Positions 17,962 to 27,364 are shown, counted from the first letter of the stretch. The stretch is 64,000 bases of DNA from CAYVOV01 sp964453525 (GCA_964453525.1 CAYVOV010000002.1:124001-188000); one strand, 5' to 3'. Notes: generated by a model from the letters alone, not told the origin. A program made the numbers and translations.

Positions 17962-17995
17962 GGAGAGGTGTCAGAGAGGCTTATGGTGTCGCTCC
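17962..17995 (+). pseudogene. 5'-half fragment of a tRNA-Ser gene
   Basis: Bases from ggagaggtgtcagagaggc through ttatggtgtcgctc match the first ~34 bases of the intact tRNA-Ser(CGA) at 19012 with two mismatches. Identity stops in the 5' strand of the anticodon stem. Flanks differ on both sides. There is no anticodon loop, T arm or 3' acceptor strand, so it cannot be a working tRNA. Confidence 0.8.
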
Positions 17996-18090
17996 AGATA
18001 CTTACTTCATTAATAGTAAGGAATTACGCCCCTTACAATCACCTGCATATCTCTTCTTTTTCTGTTTATGTGCTCTCTATTTCGTTAGAA

Positions 18091-18364
18091 TGGTTCTTCT
18101 CAATCTTAGTTGGAGACCCTTCGACAAGCTCAGGGTGAATGGGAATGAATGCCGCTCATGGTGAGTGGGAATGAATGCCGCTCAGGGTGAACGGGAATGA
18201 ATGCCGCTCATTGTGAGTGGGAATGAATGCCCTGTAGTGAGTTAAATCGAACTACGCTCATGGTGAGCCGTTAGCCTGCCCTGAGTGAAGCCGAAGGAAA
18301 CCATAGCGGCGAAAGAAATATTGATATTCATTGTTGCCTGTGCAACCATGATTAAGTAAAAGGG
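18091..18364 (-). repeat. Intergenic repeat family 1, copy C, with 26-bp tandem units
   Basis: This is the reverse orientation of copies A and B. Inside, from 18141, the unit gggaatgaatgccgctcatg plus gtgagt (26 bp) is repeated three times with small changes, and a fourth starts at 18219. Each unit contains a gctca/tgagt-like inverted core. Unit number varies between copies. Confidence 0.85.
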
Positions 18365-18525
18365 TTAGGATCGATCCTTTTATATTTTACCCTTTTTCGT
18401 CAATTTGGTACTTTATTTCCACCAATCTGGTCACATTGTAGCACCTGAATTTCCACCTGACTGTGGTATAAATATGACATTATCAGGTTATGAGGATTGT
18501 ACTCTAATAACCAAGACAGGTAGCC

Positions 18526-18729
18526 ATGATTGTACGTAGCGAAAAAGATGAAATTTATGAGCTCATTGACGAAATTTCACATGATGCTATATACAGGATT
18601 GCTCTTAAATCCTATTCACATAAAACTGACTCCTCCGATATTTCACACTTTGTCAGTAAACTGGAATACCTTAAGTTAGAGTGTAGATTGTTGCTTCTGA
18701 AAGCCTTCGAAGAATTCAAATCATTATAA
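18526..18729 (+). CDS. Small hypothetical protein
   Basis: ATG 18526 has a modest AGGTAG ribosome site. The 67-residue product is mostly helical and charged (SEKDEIYELIDEISHDAIYR; KLEYLKLECRLLLLKAFEEF) with no membrane segment. The family is not recognised. It stands alone in A/T-rich DNA between the tRNA-Ser fragment and the intact tRNA-Ser gene, so it may be a leftover of an inserted element. Confidence 0.4.
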   Translation: MIVRSEKDEIYELIDEISHDAIYRIALKSYSHKTDSSDISHFVSKLEYLKLECRLLLLKAFEEFKSL

Positions 18730-19011
18730 CCATTCACCTTCACACTCCCCGTATCTTTCATTCTTGACTCTGTAGCACTTTTAGCTTCCAAGCCTATACA
18801 TCTTATCTATCCGTTAATAGACTCTATATAGTTCGGATTGTCCCATTTTCTTTTTTACTCCATTCTTACCATCATACAAGGGGCAAGTCACATTCTTGAA
18901 CCACAGGTTTTTAAGATATTCCATTCGATTAAGTACTCAGGGTAAAAAATTCAGTGGCAAAATAGCAGTAAAATGGTACTAAGAAAGAAAAATATGGTAA
19001 AATCCGAGACC

Positions 19012-19099
19012 GGAGAGGTGTCCGAGAGGCTTATGGTGCCGCTCTCGAAAAGCGGTCCCCGATTGTATCGGGGCGTGGGTTCGAATCCCACCCTCTCCG
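19012..19099 (+). tRNA. tRNA-Ser (anticodon CGA)
   Basis: An 88-nt class II tRNA. Acceptor GGAGAGG/CCTCTCC with discriminator G, and anticodon stem CCGCT/AGCGG closing loop CTCGAAA. It has a long variable arm (CCCCGATTGTATCGGGG) and T arm GTGGG TTCGAAT CCCAC. The anticodon CGA reads UCG. Confidence 0.96.
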
Positions 19100-19187
19100 C
19101 CAGCCTGCGCAAAAGATAAGGCTGCAGGCCAGCTCACGTTAAGGCTGGAAAGCCAGGCGATTCACTCAAGGGGATTAGACAGGAAAA

Positions 19188-19763
19188 ATGGAAAAGCCTG
19201 ATATAAACGATTTACTATCGGACAAACCCCGAATAAAATATACCTGTGCGAAGAAGCTTATTGCTCTCGCCAGGGAAAATCCGGTGGAGCTTTACCCGGA
19301 CCTGGACTTCTTCATTGGGCTTCTGGACAGCGATAACAAAATTATCAAATGGACGGCAATAGATATAATCGGGGCTCTCGCCCGAGCCGATAATGGCAGG
19401 AAAATCGATAACATTCTGGACAGGATTATCGGACTGCTGAACACGGGCAATATGATTACCGCCAATCACGCCGTTTCCGCATTGGCCGATATCGCCCTGG
19501 TAAAGCAGGAATACCTGCCGAGAATCACCGGTGAGCTTCTAAAAGTTGAGCATTACGATTATGATACCGACGAATGCCGGAATATCGTTATCGGGAAGGT
19601 TATCCTGGCACTGAGTAAATTCTCCTACAAACTTGAAGATAATAAAGCCGTGCTGGAATTTATCAGCAGGCAGACTAAAAATACCCGTAACGCTACCGCC
19701 AAAAAAGCCGGGCAGTTTTTAAGAAAAATAAATCGTAAAAAGAACGAAACTCTGGTAAGCTAG
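19188..19763 (+). CDS. HEAT-repeat-like protein
   Basis: The protein has 191 residues made of successive antiparallel helix pairs, e.g. FIGLLDSDNKIIKWTAIDII and RIIGLLNTGNMITANHAVSA, with the spacing and small-hydrophobic pattern of HEAT/ARM repeats. Such proteins bind other proteins, and no enzymatic motif is visible. It is a soluble single gene between two tRNA-Ser genes. The C-terminus is basic (KKAGQFLRKINRKKNE). No specific function can be assigned. Confidence 0.7.
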   Translation: MEKPDINDLLSDKPRIKYTCAKKLIALARENPVELYPDLDFFIGLLDSDNKIIKWTAIDIIGALARADNGRKIDNILDRIIGLLNTGNMITANHAVSALADIALVKQEYLPRITGELLKVEHYDYDTDECRNIVIGKVILALSKFSYKLEDNKAVLEFISRQTKNTRNATAKKAGQFLRKINRKKNETLVS

Positions 19764-19776
19764 AGACGCCAACCGC

Positions 19777-19862
19777 GGAGAGGTGCTAGAGTGGACGATT
19801 AGGCGCGCCTGGAGAGCGCGTGTAGCCTTTGGCTACCGTGGGTTCGAATCCCACCCTCTCCG
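19777..19862 (+). tRNA. tRNA-Ser (anticodon GGA)
   Basis: An 86-nt class II tRNA. Acceptor GGAGAGG/CCTCTCC with G discriminator, and anticodon stem GCGCG/CGCGC-type around loop CTGGAGA. The variable arm is GTAGCC/GGCTAC and the T loop TTCGAAT. The anticodon GGA reads UCC/UCU. The acceptor and T arm are the same as in the CGA isoacceptor about 770 bp upstream. Confidence 0.95.
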
Positions 19863-19943
19863 TTTTGCCCTGTGTTATAGCAACGGGTAGCAAACTGTTA
19901 AGTCTATTAACCTGAATACTGGCCCGGGACTGATGGAAACGTT

Positions 19944-20717
19944 ATGGCATTTCCAAACTTCAAGAATAAACATGCGAAAGATTCGTTCATTAAGCCGGAA
20001 GATTTCCTGGCTTACCGGAGAAAACTAGGGAAAAAGGAAACCTTCCATCCCCCTGAAGGAATTATACTCTGCTATACCGGCAGTATAATGGAATATGTCA
20101 CCGGAAAACATGCAGTCACCGCAGTTAATAGCTTTCCCGGTCAAATGTATCTGCTCAACGAGACGGAAAACAAAGTCGGAATAATCGGCAATTTCGGATT
20201 TGGTGCTCCTGTTGCTGTTACGGTTCTTGAGGAGCTAATCGCTTCCGGCGTAAAGCGGTTTATCTCCATCGGGATGGCAGGAACCCTGCAGAAGTATTAT
20301 AAAGCCGGAGACCTTGTTGTCTGTGAAAAAGCAATCCGCGATGAAGGAACCTCCTACCATTACCTGGAACCGTCAAAGTATGCTTATGCCTCAGGAGAAA
20401 TGACAGACAGGATTGAACGTGCCCTGAAAAAGCAAGGACGGAAATACTCTACCGGTACAAGCTGGACGATAGATGCCCCTTACCGGGAGACTGTCGCTGA
20501 GGCAAAGCAATATCAGGAAGAGGGCGTGGCTGCCGTCGAAATGGAGGCGTCAGCCCTTTTTGCAGTAGCACGGTACCGCGGTGCCCAGATGGGAGTGATA
20601 TTCACGGTGAGCGACTCGCTTGCCGGAATGGAATGGTCGCCCAAGTTCCACTTTAAGAAAACAAGGAGCGGACTGGAAATACTTTACCAGGTCGCGCTTG
20701 AAGCCCTTTCAGGATAG
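19944..20717 (+). CDS. Nucleoside phosphorylase (PNP/UDP family 1)
   Basis: The protein has 257 residues. ISIGMAGTLQKYYKAGDLVV (~residue 112), EMEASALFAVARYRGA (~197) and VSDSLA are the ribose/phosphate and purine/pyrimidine pocket motifs of the uridine/purine nucleoside phosphorylase fold. The Glu-Met-Glu-Ala-Ser segment is the ribose-binding signature. It splits a nucleoside with phosphate into base and ribose-1-phosphate. The sequence is closer in feel to uridine phosphorylase, but substrate is not determined. The N-terminal ~40 residues are longer than in standard enzymes. Monocistronic. Confidence 0.85.
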   Translation: MAFPNFKNKHAKDSFIKPEDFLAYRRKLGKKETFHPPEGIILCYTGSIMEYVTGKHAVTAVNSFPGQMYLLNETENKVGIIGNFGFGAPVAVTVLEELIASGVKRFISIGMAGTLQKYYKAGDLVVCEKAIRDEGTSYHYLEPSKYAYASGEMTDRIERALKKQGRKYSTGTSWTIDAPYRETVAEAKQYQEEGVAAVEMEASALFAVARYRGAQMGVIFTVSDSLAGMEWSPKFHFKKTRSGLEILYQVALEALSG

Positions 20718-21488
20718 TGTTTGCCGTTAAAATGGAAACCCCCATTCCCCTTAACTTATCTATTCCCATCCATCACCCTTAAATGAAGATTTAGAGGGAC
20801 TCCGCCCCTCTTGACCCCCCATTTAATAAAGTCCGTATTAATAATTCCTAAATCCCGAGTAAAACTGGTGCTTAAAACCTTGTGATTCAAAGGTAAAAGC
20901 CTGTACCTCTTTAAATAGTCTGTTTTGTCACTAAACGATATAAATAAAGGGCAGACCTTCTATTCGGAAGCCCTGCCCTAAGTTCGTTCCACTTTCTCCC
21001 CTTCCCGACTATCACTGCCGAAGTGCCTTTCTTCATCAATCCCAAGGCTTAATCTTCCGGGGAGCTCGGGAACCTTCGCCTTATATTTACCCTTTATGCG
21101 GTACCGCCCCCTTTTCTCTCATTCAACACTATTTAACCACCTTTACTATTATACGTCTGTGACTTTCGTCTTAATATTTACATTGTCTTAATACGAGTCA
21201 TTTACTGTGCAATTTCTGTTGAATAAAATACTCTCTCCCCCTTTATTCCCCTCTCAAACAGTTTCCTGCATAATAATTCGATTATTCTCTCGTTTGAGAG
21301 GGGTTCACCCTGAAGGATTCTTACTGAAGGGGAGAGTGCTTCTTGAATTACAACGGTTCTGGCTGGAAAGGTGTTAGGGGTGAGGTAAAAAATAATAACC
21401 AAGTGCAAACAGAACCCAGCAAATCAGATACGGAGAAGCAATTTATCAAATTGTCATCAACTTACCCCTGTGCTAGAATGAAATTACT
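20718..21488. repeat. Long intergenic stretch with repeat family 2 copy 2 and hairpins
   Basis: No gene is seen. A hairpin with arms agggcag/ctgccct lies at about 20949-20980. A unit at 21246-21302 has cccctctcaaacag, an A/T-rich middle and gtttgagaggggt, followed by ggtgttaggggtgaggtaaa, which closely resembles the region at 36884-36955. Confidence 0.6.
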
Positions 21489-22619
21489 TTGGAAACTGGC
21501 AGAGAAGACACAAAATACTGGGTGGGGTTCAGCCTGGTGCCGGGCATCGGCAGGGTTAAATTCGGCCAGCTTGAAAACTATTTCACCAACCTTGAAGATG
21601 CCTGGGCGGCAACCCCCGGTGAGCTTAAGAAGTCAGGGCTGGACAGGAACTCGGTAAGAGCCATCACCTCGCTACGCCCTAAGATTTCCCTGGAAAAGGA
21701 AATGGAAAAGCTTGAGCGTTACGGGGTAAGAGTTCTTGCCTTTCACGATGATAAATACCCGTCACGGCTAAAAGAAATTTATGATTATCCGCCGGTGCTT
21801 TACGTCAGAGGTTCGCTGCTCCCGGAGGACGAGTGGTGCCTGGCGGTCGTTGGCACGCGGCGGGCTACCGTCTACGGAAGGCAGGTAACTGAAGAGATAG
21901 TTACCGACCTTGCCCGGAATCACATCACCATTGCCAGCGGGCTGGCTAAAGGGATTGATTCGGTAGCTCACCAAAGCGCCTTGGAGGCAGGCGGCAGGAG
22001 CATCGCCGTATTCGCCTGCGGGCTTGACATCGTTTATCCGGCGGAAAATGCCAGCCTTGCCCGGCGGATAATGCAGAACGGTGCCCTGATAAGCGAATAT
22101 CCCCTGGGAACCAAACCAAGACCGGAAAACTTTCCCCGGCGTAACCGGATTATGAGCGGGCTCAGTCTTGGAGTTCTGGTAGTTGAAGCCGGTGAGAGTA
22201 GCGGTGCAAATATTACCGCCAACCTGGCGCTTGAGCAAAACAGAGAAGTATTCGCCGTTCCCGGCAGTATCCTAGCATCGACGAGCAGAGGAACCAACAA
22301 GTTGATTCAGGATGGGGCAGCCAAGCTGGTACACAGCTACACGGATATTCTTGAAGAACTCAACCTGACCGCCGTGGCCCACCAGATTGAAATGAAGGAA
22401 ATTATACCGGCTTCAGAAACGGAGTCTCTGCTAATGAAACAAATGGGAGCCGAACCGGTCCATATTGATGAGCTTTGCCGCCTGAGCGGCTTACCGGTAT
22501 CAACCGTCTCCAGCACTCTGGCAATGATGGAGCTTAAAGGGCTTGTCAAGCAGGTGGGAGCAATGAACTATTCGCTTGCCAGAGAAGCTAGAGAGGAGTA
22601 TAGAGTTAAGATAGAGTGA
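21489..22619 (+). CDS. dprA: DNA processing protein DprA
   Basis: The protein has 376 residues. An in-frame stop lies at 21474, so the start is TTG 21489 or a nearby weak codon. An N-terminal helix-hairpin region (WVGFSLVPGIGRVKF) is followed by the Rossmann-like DNA-binding core (VVGTRRATVYGR, SGLAKGIDSVAHQSAL, FPRRNRIMSGLS). A C-terminal winged helix begins near residue 305. DprA binds incoming single-stranded DNA and loads RecA during natural transformation. Its stop overlaps the topA start (GTGA), so the two are coupled. Confidence 0.95.
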   Translation: METGREDTKYWVGFSLVPGIGRVKFGQLENYFTNLEDAWAATPGELKKSGLDRNSVRAITSLRPKISLEKEMEKLERYGVRVLAFHDDKYPSRLKEIYDYPPVLYVRGSLLPEDEWCLAVVGTRRATVYGRQVTEEIVTDLARNHITIASGLAKGIDSVAHQSALEAGGRSIAVFACGLDIVYPAENASLARRIMQNGALISEYPLGTKPRPENFPRRNRIMSGLSLGVLVVEAGESSGANITANLALEQNREVFAVPGSILASTSRGTNKLIQDGAAKLVHSYTDILEELNLTAVAHQIEMKEIIPASETESLLMKQMGAEPVHIDELCRLSGLPVSTVSSTLAMMELKGLVKQVGAMNYSLAREAREEYRVKIE

Positions 22620-24730
22620 GTACTAAGAAGAAGAAGAAAAACCTCGTTATTGTCGAATCACCGGCCAAAGCCAGGACACTGGGCAGGATTCTGGGCAGCA
22701 GTTACACGCTGAAAGCGTCGCTGGGACATGTCAGAGACCTGCCGAGAAGCAAGCTGGGTGTTGATATAGAAAATGGTTTCTTACCGGCTTACGTGGTACC
22801 AAGGGCAAAGAGCAAGATTACCCGTGAGCTGAGGGAGGCGGCAAAGGAAGCGGATACCGTGTACCTGGCTACAGACCCTGACCGTGAAGGAGAAGCCATC
22901 TCCTGGCACCTGCTTGAGGTGATGAAAACAAACAAGACACCTTACCGCCGTGTTGTCTTCCACGAGATAACGGAAGAAGCGATTCAGGAGGCCTTCAAAC
23001 ATCCACGCACCATAGATATGCAGCTTGTCGATGCTCAGCAGGCAAGGCGTGTCCTAGACAGACTTGTCGGCTACAAGCTCAGCCCCTTACTCTGGCGGAA
23101 AGTAAGGAGAGGTCTATCCGCCGGCAGAGTCCAGTCCGTAGCCCTGAAGATAATAGTCGACCGCGAACGGGAGATTGAAGGGTTCAATCCCGTGGAATAC
23201 TGGACTATTGAGGCTGAGCTGGCCAAGAAATCACCGGCAGCCGGTGAAGCGGCTTTCCGCGCCGCACTTGTCGAGCTAGCAAACGGTAAAAAGCTTGACA
23301 TTCGCAACCAGGAAGAAGCCGAAGAGATTAAAGGCGAGCTTGAAAATGCCGATTACAGCGTTGCCACGGTGAAAACAAAGAAAGTCACCCGCCAGCCGGC
23401 GGCGCCCTTTATAACCAGTACCCTGCAGCAGGAGGCCTGGCGGAGGTTCCGGTTCAGCGCCGGGCAAACAATGTCTATTGCCCAGCAGCTTTATGAAGGA
23501 CTGCCCATCGGTGGCGAGGGGAGCGTCGGTCTTATTACTTACATGCGTACCGATTCCACCCGCGTCGCCCGCGCTGCGGTAGTTGAAGCCAGAGAATACA
23601 TAAAGGCAAAATACGGTGGTGACTATGTTCCTCCGCACGCCCGCTCTTTCACCAGGGTGAGCAAAGGAGCCCAGGAAGCCCACGAGGCTATCCGCCCGAC
23701 AAGAATCAACCGGGAGCCGTCCACGATTAAGAAATATCTGAATAATAACCAGTTCCGGCTATATGAACTCATCTGGAAGCGGATGATAGCCAGCCAGATG
23801 GCGGCCGCCATATATGACAATACAACAGTGGACATCGACGCCGACTGCCCGGACATAAAGACCGGCTACCTGCTCAGAACATCAAGCTCCGTAAACAGGT
23901 TCCCCGGATTTATGGTTTTATATATCGAGCAGAGGGACGATGATGAAGAAGAGAAGCAGTCCCCGATTCCCACGCTGGCAAAGGGTGATAAACTCAAGCT
24001 GCTGGAGCTATTCCCGGAGCAGCACTTTACCCAGCCCCCGTCCCGCTATACCGAAGCCACGCTGATAAGAACGCTGGAGCAATACGGCATCGGGCGACCC
24101 AGCACCTACGCACCAATCCTTTCCACAATCCAGGAGCGGGAATACGTCACCAGAATAAACAGCAGTTTCCAGCCTACGGAACTCGGTTTCGTGGTCAATG
24201 ATGCGGTTACCCGGTATTTCCCCGATATCATTGACATCCAGTTCACCGCTCGCCTTGAGGACGAGCTGGACGAAATAGCCGGAGAGAAAAGAGACTGGGT
24301 GGGTGTTGTCCAGGACTTTTATACGCCGTTTGAAAAAGACCTGACAAAAGCTGCCGAGCTCATGGAGAAAGTGAAGCTGCCCGACCAGGTAACCGAGGAA
24401 ATCTGCCCCAAATGCGGCAAGCCGATGGTTATCAAGACCGGGCGTTTCGGCAAGTTCCTTGCCTGCTCCGGTTTTCCGGACTGCAAACAGACGAAGTCGT
24501 ACCAGATAAAGACCGGCGCCAAATGCCCGGAGTGCGGCGGTGAACTAATCGAGAGAATAAGTAAAAAACGGCGCACTTTCTACGGTTGCAGCAATTACCC
24601 GGAGTGCAATTTCGCCACCAACTACCGGCCCCTGTCAAAGCCCTGCCCCAAGTGCGGCAGCCTGATGACCGTTTACCGGCAGAACTGGGGAAGGTGCATC
24701 AAATGCGGCCACCGGGAAAAGATAGAGTAG
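22616..24730 (+). CDS. topA: DNA topoisomerase I (type IA)
   Basis: The protein has 704 residues and starts at GTG 22616 within the dprA stop. The Toprim domain (VIVESPAKARTLGRIL; TDPDREGEAISWHLLE) is followed by the gate domains with catalytic Tyr309 in LITYMRTDST. Three zinc-ribbon modules close the C-terminus (CPKCGKPM...C, CPECGGEL...C, CPKCGSLM...CIKCG). It relaxes negative supercoils by single-strand cleavage. It is part of the conserved dprA-topA-(RM)-xerC run. Confidence 0.97.
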   Translation: MSTKKKKKNLVIVESPAKARTLGRILGSSYTLKASLGHVRDLPRSKLGVDIENGFLPAYVVPRAKSKITRELREAAKEADTVYLATDPDREGEAISWHLLEVMKTNKTPYRRVVFHEITEEAIQEAFKHPRTIDMQLVDAQQARRVLDRLVGYKLSPLLWRKVRRGLSAGRVQSVALKIIVDREREIEGFNPVEYWTIEAELAKKSPAAGEAAFRAALVELANGKKLDIRNQEEAEEIKGELENADYSVATVKTKKVTRQPAAPFITSTLQQEAWRRFRFSAGQTMSIAQQLYEGLPIGGEGSVGLITYMRTDSTRVARAAVVEAREYIKAKYGGDYVPPHARSFTRVSKGAQEAHEAIRPTRINREPSTIKKYLNNNQFRLYELIWKRMIASQMAAAIYDNTTVDIDADCPDIKTGYLLRTSSSVNRFPGFMVLYIEQRDDDEEEKQSPIPTLAKGDKLKLLELFPEQHFTQPPSRYTEATLIRTLEQYGIGRPSTYAPILSTIQEREYVTRINSSFQPTELGFVVNDAVTRYFPDIIDIQFTARLEDELDEIAGEKRDWVGVVQDFYTPFEKDLTKAAELMEKVKLPDQVTEEICPKCGKPMVIKTGRFGKFLACSGFPDCKQTKSYQIKTGAKCPECGGELIERISKKRRTFYGCSNYPECNFATNYRPLSKPCPKCGSLMTVYRQNWGRCIKCGHREKIE

Positions 24731-24815
24731 GAATAAAATAGAAATAGGGTAATATAAATTTAAGCCCAAGAAAACGCTAGAATCTTATAGGTTGAGGTGT
24801 TAGAATAAGAAAAAA

Positions 24816-25469
24816 TTGGATGAGGTTTGCGGAGTGAATAAGCACCTGCTTGAACTTTTCACAGACAAATTACTGGTAGATAGAATTCAAAAACGATTAC
24901 CTAAACTTTTTAGAATCGCGGAGTTAGAAAGCTCCAGAGCTGGAAAGATCGGAATGCAGGTCGGTTCTCTTCGAGAGAGTGTAATCGTAGCTCTACTCAT
25001 ATATAAGTTTGGAGAAGAAAATATCAATACGGACTTCCCCATTGTTGAGCCAGAGATTGATGCGGAGGTATTTGGGCAACCAGTTTCGATAAAAACAATC
25101 ACTGGTAGAACTTTTAGTGGAGTTAAACTAATTTGGACAGTTGACGCTTCAAAAGCGAGAGAGTTCCTTGCTAGCTATTATCCCCGATATGACATTTTAC
25201 TCGTTCAGATTGATTGGGATCGGAAGGGAGGCTTTTACTACATTACAAGGGAAGCCCAACAAAAAGTGTTCGAAGACTTCGGACGAGAAAAGTATATAAA
25301 ACTACCTAAGCCAGGAACTAATCCTCGCGGTGCTGAAATTAGTAAAGAAGCGTTACTGTCCCTTGTCCAAGATAAAGAAGCCAAAGTTATTGAAATAAGC
25401 TGGCAAAAGCAAGAAACAGATTATCGTCCTTATCAAAGATGGATTGATTACTGGAGTGAGAATGAGTAA
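24816..25469 (+). CDS. ThaI-like type II restriction endonuclease
   Basis: The protein has 217 residues. LPKLFRIAELESSRAGKIGM near the N-terminus, then the PD-(D/E)xK-type core EPEIDAEVFGQPVSIKTITG (Asp and the Ser-Ile-Lys strand at ~residues 83-97) and KYIKLPKPGTNPRGAEIS, resemble my recollection of the ThaI restriction family (site CGCG in the founding member). Site specificity here is untested. The methyltransferase start lies inside its last codons, typical of a mobile RM pair. It is clearly A+T-richer than the flanking topA and xerC. Confidence 0.75.
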   Translation: MDEVCGVNKHLLELFTDKLLVDRIQKRLPKLFRIAELESSRAGKIGMQVGSLRESVIVALLIYKFGEENINTDFPIVEPEIDAEVFGQPVSIKTITGRTFSGVKLIWTVDASKAREFLASYYPRYDILLVQIDWDRKGGFYYITREAQQKVFEDFGREKYIKLPKPGTNPRGAEISKEALLSLVQDKEAKVIEISWQKQETDYRPYQRWIDYWSENE

Positions 25470-26445
25470 TACAGAACGTAATTATAAGAGAAACGGAACA
25501 AGTACAAGTTCTTTTGGCTCTCCCGGCCGAATTGGACATGATTCCACAAAGTTTTATAAAAGCAGATTATATGAAGGACAGACGGTTAAGCGACCTTCTC
25601 AATACATAGAAAATAGTGTTCCTTTAAATTCTCTTGATAGGATATTTTGTAAGTCTAGCGAGACCATGGATGAGATTTCTGACTATAGTATTCACCTAAT
25701 GGTGACCTCACCACCTTATAACGTCACGAAGGAATATGATGATAATCTAACATTAGACGAGTATCGCAGTCTATTAAAAAGGGTTTTCACTGAAGTCTAT
25801 AAGAAACTGGTTACGGGTGGTAGGGCATGTATAAATATAGCAAACCTTGGAAGGAAACCATACATACCACTTCATAGTTACATAATTGAGGACATGCTTG
25901 ATATCGGTTTTATGATGCGTGGTGAGCTAATATGGAATAAGGCTTCCAGTGCCAGCCCTTCTACAGCATGGGGAACTTGGCTATCTGCTGCAAATCCTAT
26001 ACTTAGAGATATTCATGAGTATATTCTAGTATTTTCTAAAGAGGCTTTTAATAGAAAGAAACTACCAGGCAAGTTAAGCACCATAACTAAAGAGCAATTC
26101 TTAGAATACACCAAGAGTGTTTGGACATTTCCAGCAGAGTCCGCACGAAAGGTGGGGCATCCAGCACCTTTCCCAGTCGAGCTTCCCTTCAGGTTAATTC
26201 AATTATATACCTTTAAAGAAGAAATTGTTTTAGACCCTTTTTGCGGCAGTGGTTCAGTCTTTATTGCAGCAATCAAGGCTGGAAGACATTATATAGGCTA
26301 TGATACTGAAAAAGAGTATGTCGAGTTATCAAAAAAAAGAATAAGGGAATATAAACAGCAATTAGATATTCCATTATTTATTAACAGAGAAAACGATTAT
26401 GCTCTAATAAAAGGTACAGAGCCTAGAAATGCAACAAATCTTTAA
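25462..26445 (+). CDS. DNA amino-methyltransferase of the RM pair
   Basis: ATG 25462 is preferred to the earlier ATG 25444 because it follows a GAGTGAG ribosome site. The product has 327 residues. Motif IV is TSPPYNVTKEYDD (~residue 82), characteristic of N4-cytosine (or some N6-adenine) methyltransferases. The SAM-binding motif VLDPFCGSGSVFIAAIKAG lies C-terminal (~260), giving the beta-class order. It protects the host against the neighbouring endonuclease. Its end overlaps the xerC start by 17 bp, a sign that insertion was tightly fitted upstream of xerC. Confidence 0.9.
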   Translation: MSNTERNYKRNGTSTSSFGSPGRIGHDSTKFYKSRLYEGQTVKRPSQYIENSVPLNSLDRIFCKSSETMDEISDYSIHLMVTSPPYNVTKEYDDNLTLDEYRSLLKRVFTEVYKKLVTGGRACINIANLGRKPYIPLHSYIIEDMLDIGFMMRGELIWNKASSASPSTAWGTWLSAANPILRDIHEYILVFSKEAFNRKKLPGKLSTITKEQFLEYTKSVWTFPAESARKVGHPAPFPVELPFRLIQLYTFKEEIVLDPFCGSGSVFIAAIKAGRHYIGYDTEKEYVELSKKRIREYKQQLDIPLFINRENDYALIKGTEPRNATNL

Positions 26446-27364
26446 CAGGTACATAAACTATCTGGAGGCGGAGAAGAATGCCTCGCCGTACACGGTAAGG
26501 AATTACACCACCGACCTGCTCGGCTCTAGCCGGATAATGGGCTTCTTCGGCTTTCTTACCGAGAGAGGTATAAAATCGCTGAACGAGGCAAACCGGGCAC
26601 TGCTGCGTGATTACCTCTCGTATCTTGTCCAGCAGGATTTATCAAAAGGAAGTATTGCCCGCAAGCTTTCGGCAATCCGCTCTTTTTACAGATACCTGGT
26701 CAGGGAAGAAATCCTGGCGATGGACCCGATGCGGGACGCCTCCTCACCCAAGCTGGACAAGCGCTTACCCTCTTTCCTGACCAAAGCGGAGGTGACACGA
26801 CTCATCGAGGCACCTGATTTGACCACGCCGCTGGGGCAGCGCGACCGGGCTTTTCTTGAGCTACTTTATGCATCCGGACTGAGGGTGAGCGAGCTCTCCG
26901 GCCTGGACCTGGAGCAGGTAGACCTTGACACCCGTGAAATCAGGGTCTGGGGAAAAGGCTCCAAAGAGCGGATTGTACTGATGGGAGAGCCGGCGGCAAG
27001 AGCCCTGTTAGCTTACATTAATCACGGCAGAAAGGTGCTGCTTGGCAGCAAAAAGACCGGTGCCGTATTTCTTAACCGGGACGGCGGCCGCCTGACGGAA
27101 CGGAGCGTGCAGAAAATACTCCAGAAATATGCTAATTCAGCCGGAATCGGAAAAAGGGTCTACCCCCACATGCTGCGCCATACCTTCGCCACCCACCTGC
27201 TTGACGGCGGAGCAGACCTGCGGGTGGTGCAGGAACTACTGGGACATGCCAGCCTTACCACAACCCAGGTCTATACCCACGTCAGCAAGAGCCAGGCCAG
27301 GAAAGTATACCTCGCCGCCCACCCCATGGCACGGCAGGATAAAGATAAACATGAAAAAGACTGA
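26429..27364 (+). CDS. xerC: Tyrosine recombinase XerC/XerD type
   Basis: The protein has 311 residues. The N-terminal SAM-like core-binding domain (~1-90) is followed by the catalytic domain with Arg in ASGLRVSELSGL (~150), Lys in VWGKGSKERIV, His-x-x-Arg in HMLRHTFATHL, His in ELLGHASL, and Tyr282 in TTQVYTHVSK as nucleophile. The length and full RKHRHY set fit the chromosome dimer-resolving XerC rather than a phage integrase. Context with topA and dprA supports a housekeeping role. Confidence 0.93.
   Translation: MQQIFNRYINYLEAEKNASPYTVRNYTTDLLGSSRIMGFFGFLTERGIKSLNEANRALLRDYLSYLVQQDLSKGSIARKLSAIRSFYRYLVREEILAMDPMRDASSPKLDKRLPSFLTKAEVTRLIEAPDLTTPLGQRDRAFLELLYASGLRVSELSGLDLEQVDLDTREIRVWGKGSKERIVLMGEPAARALLAYINHGRKVLLGSKKTGAVFLNRDGGRLTERSVQKILQKYANSAGIGKRVYPHMLRHTFATHLLDGGADLRVVQELLGHASLTTTQVYTHVSKSQARKVYLAAHPMARQDKDKHEKD

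Larger units (their letters stand above)
17765..18525. other. Long intergenic stretch with tRNA fragment and repeats
   Basis: I see no convincing gene in 760 bases. It holds the truncated tRNA-Ser copy (17962-17995) and repeat family 1 copy C (18091-18364) with its internal 26-bp tandem repeat. The rest is A/T-rich with no recognisable features. Confidence 0.6.

Noticed and set aside
18141..18240. Short regular repeats as a possible CRISPR array
   Set aside because: Units of 26 bp are directly abutting without unique spacers, and the same blocks occur singly elsewhere; no cas genes are present.
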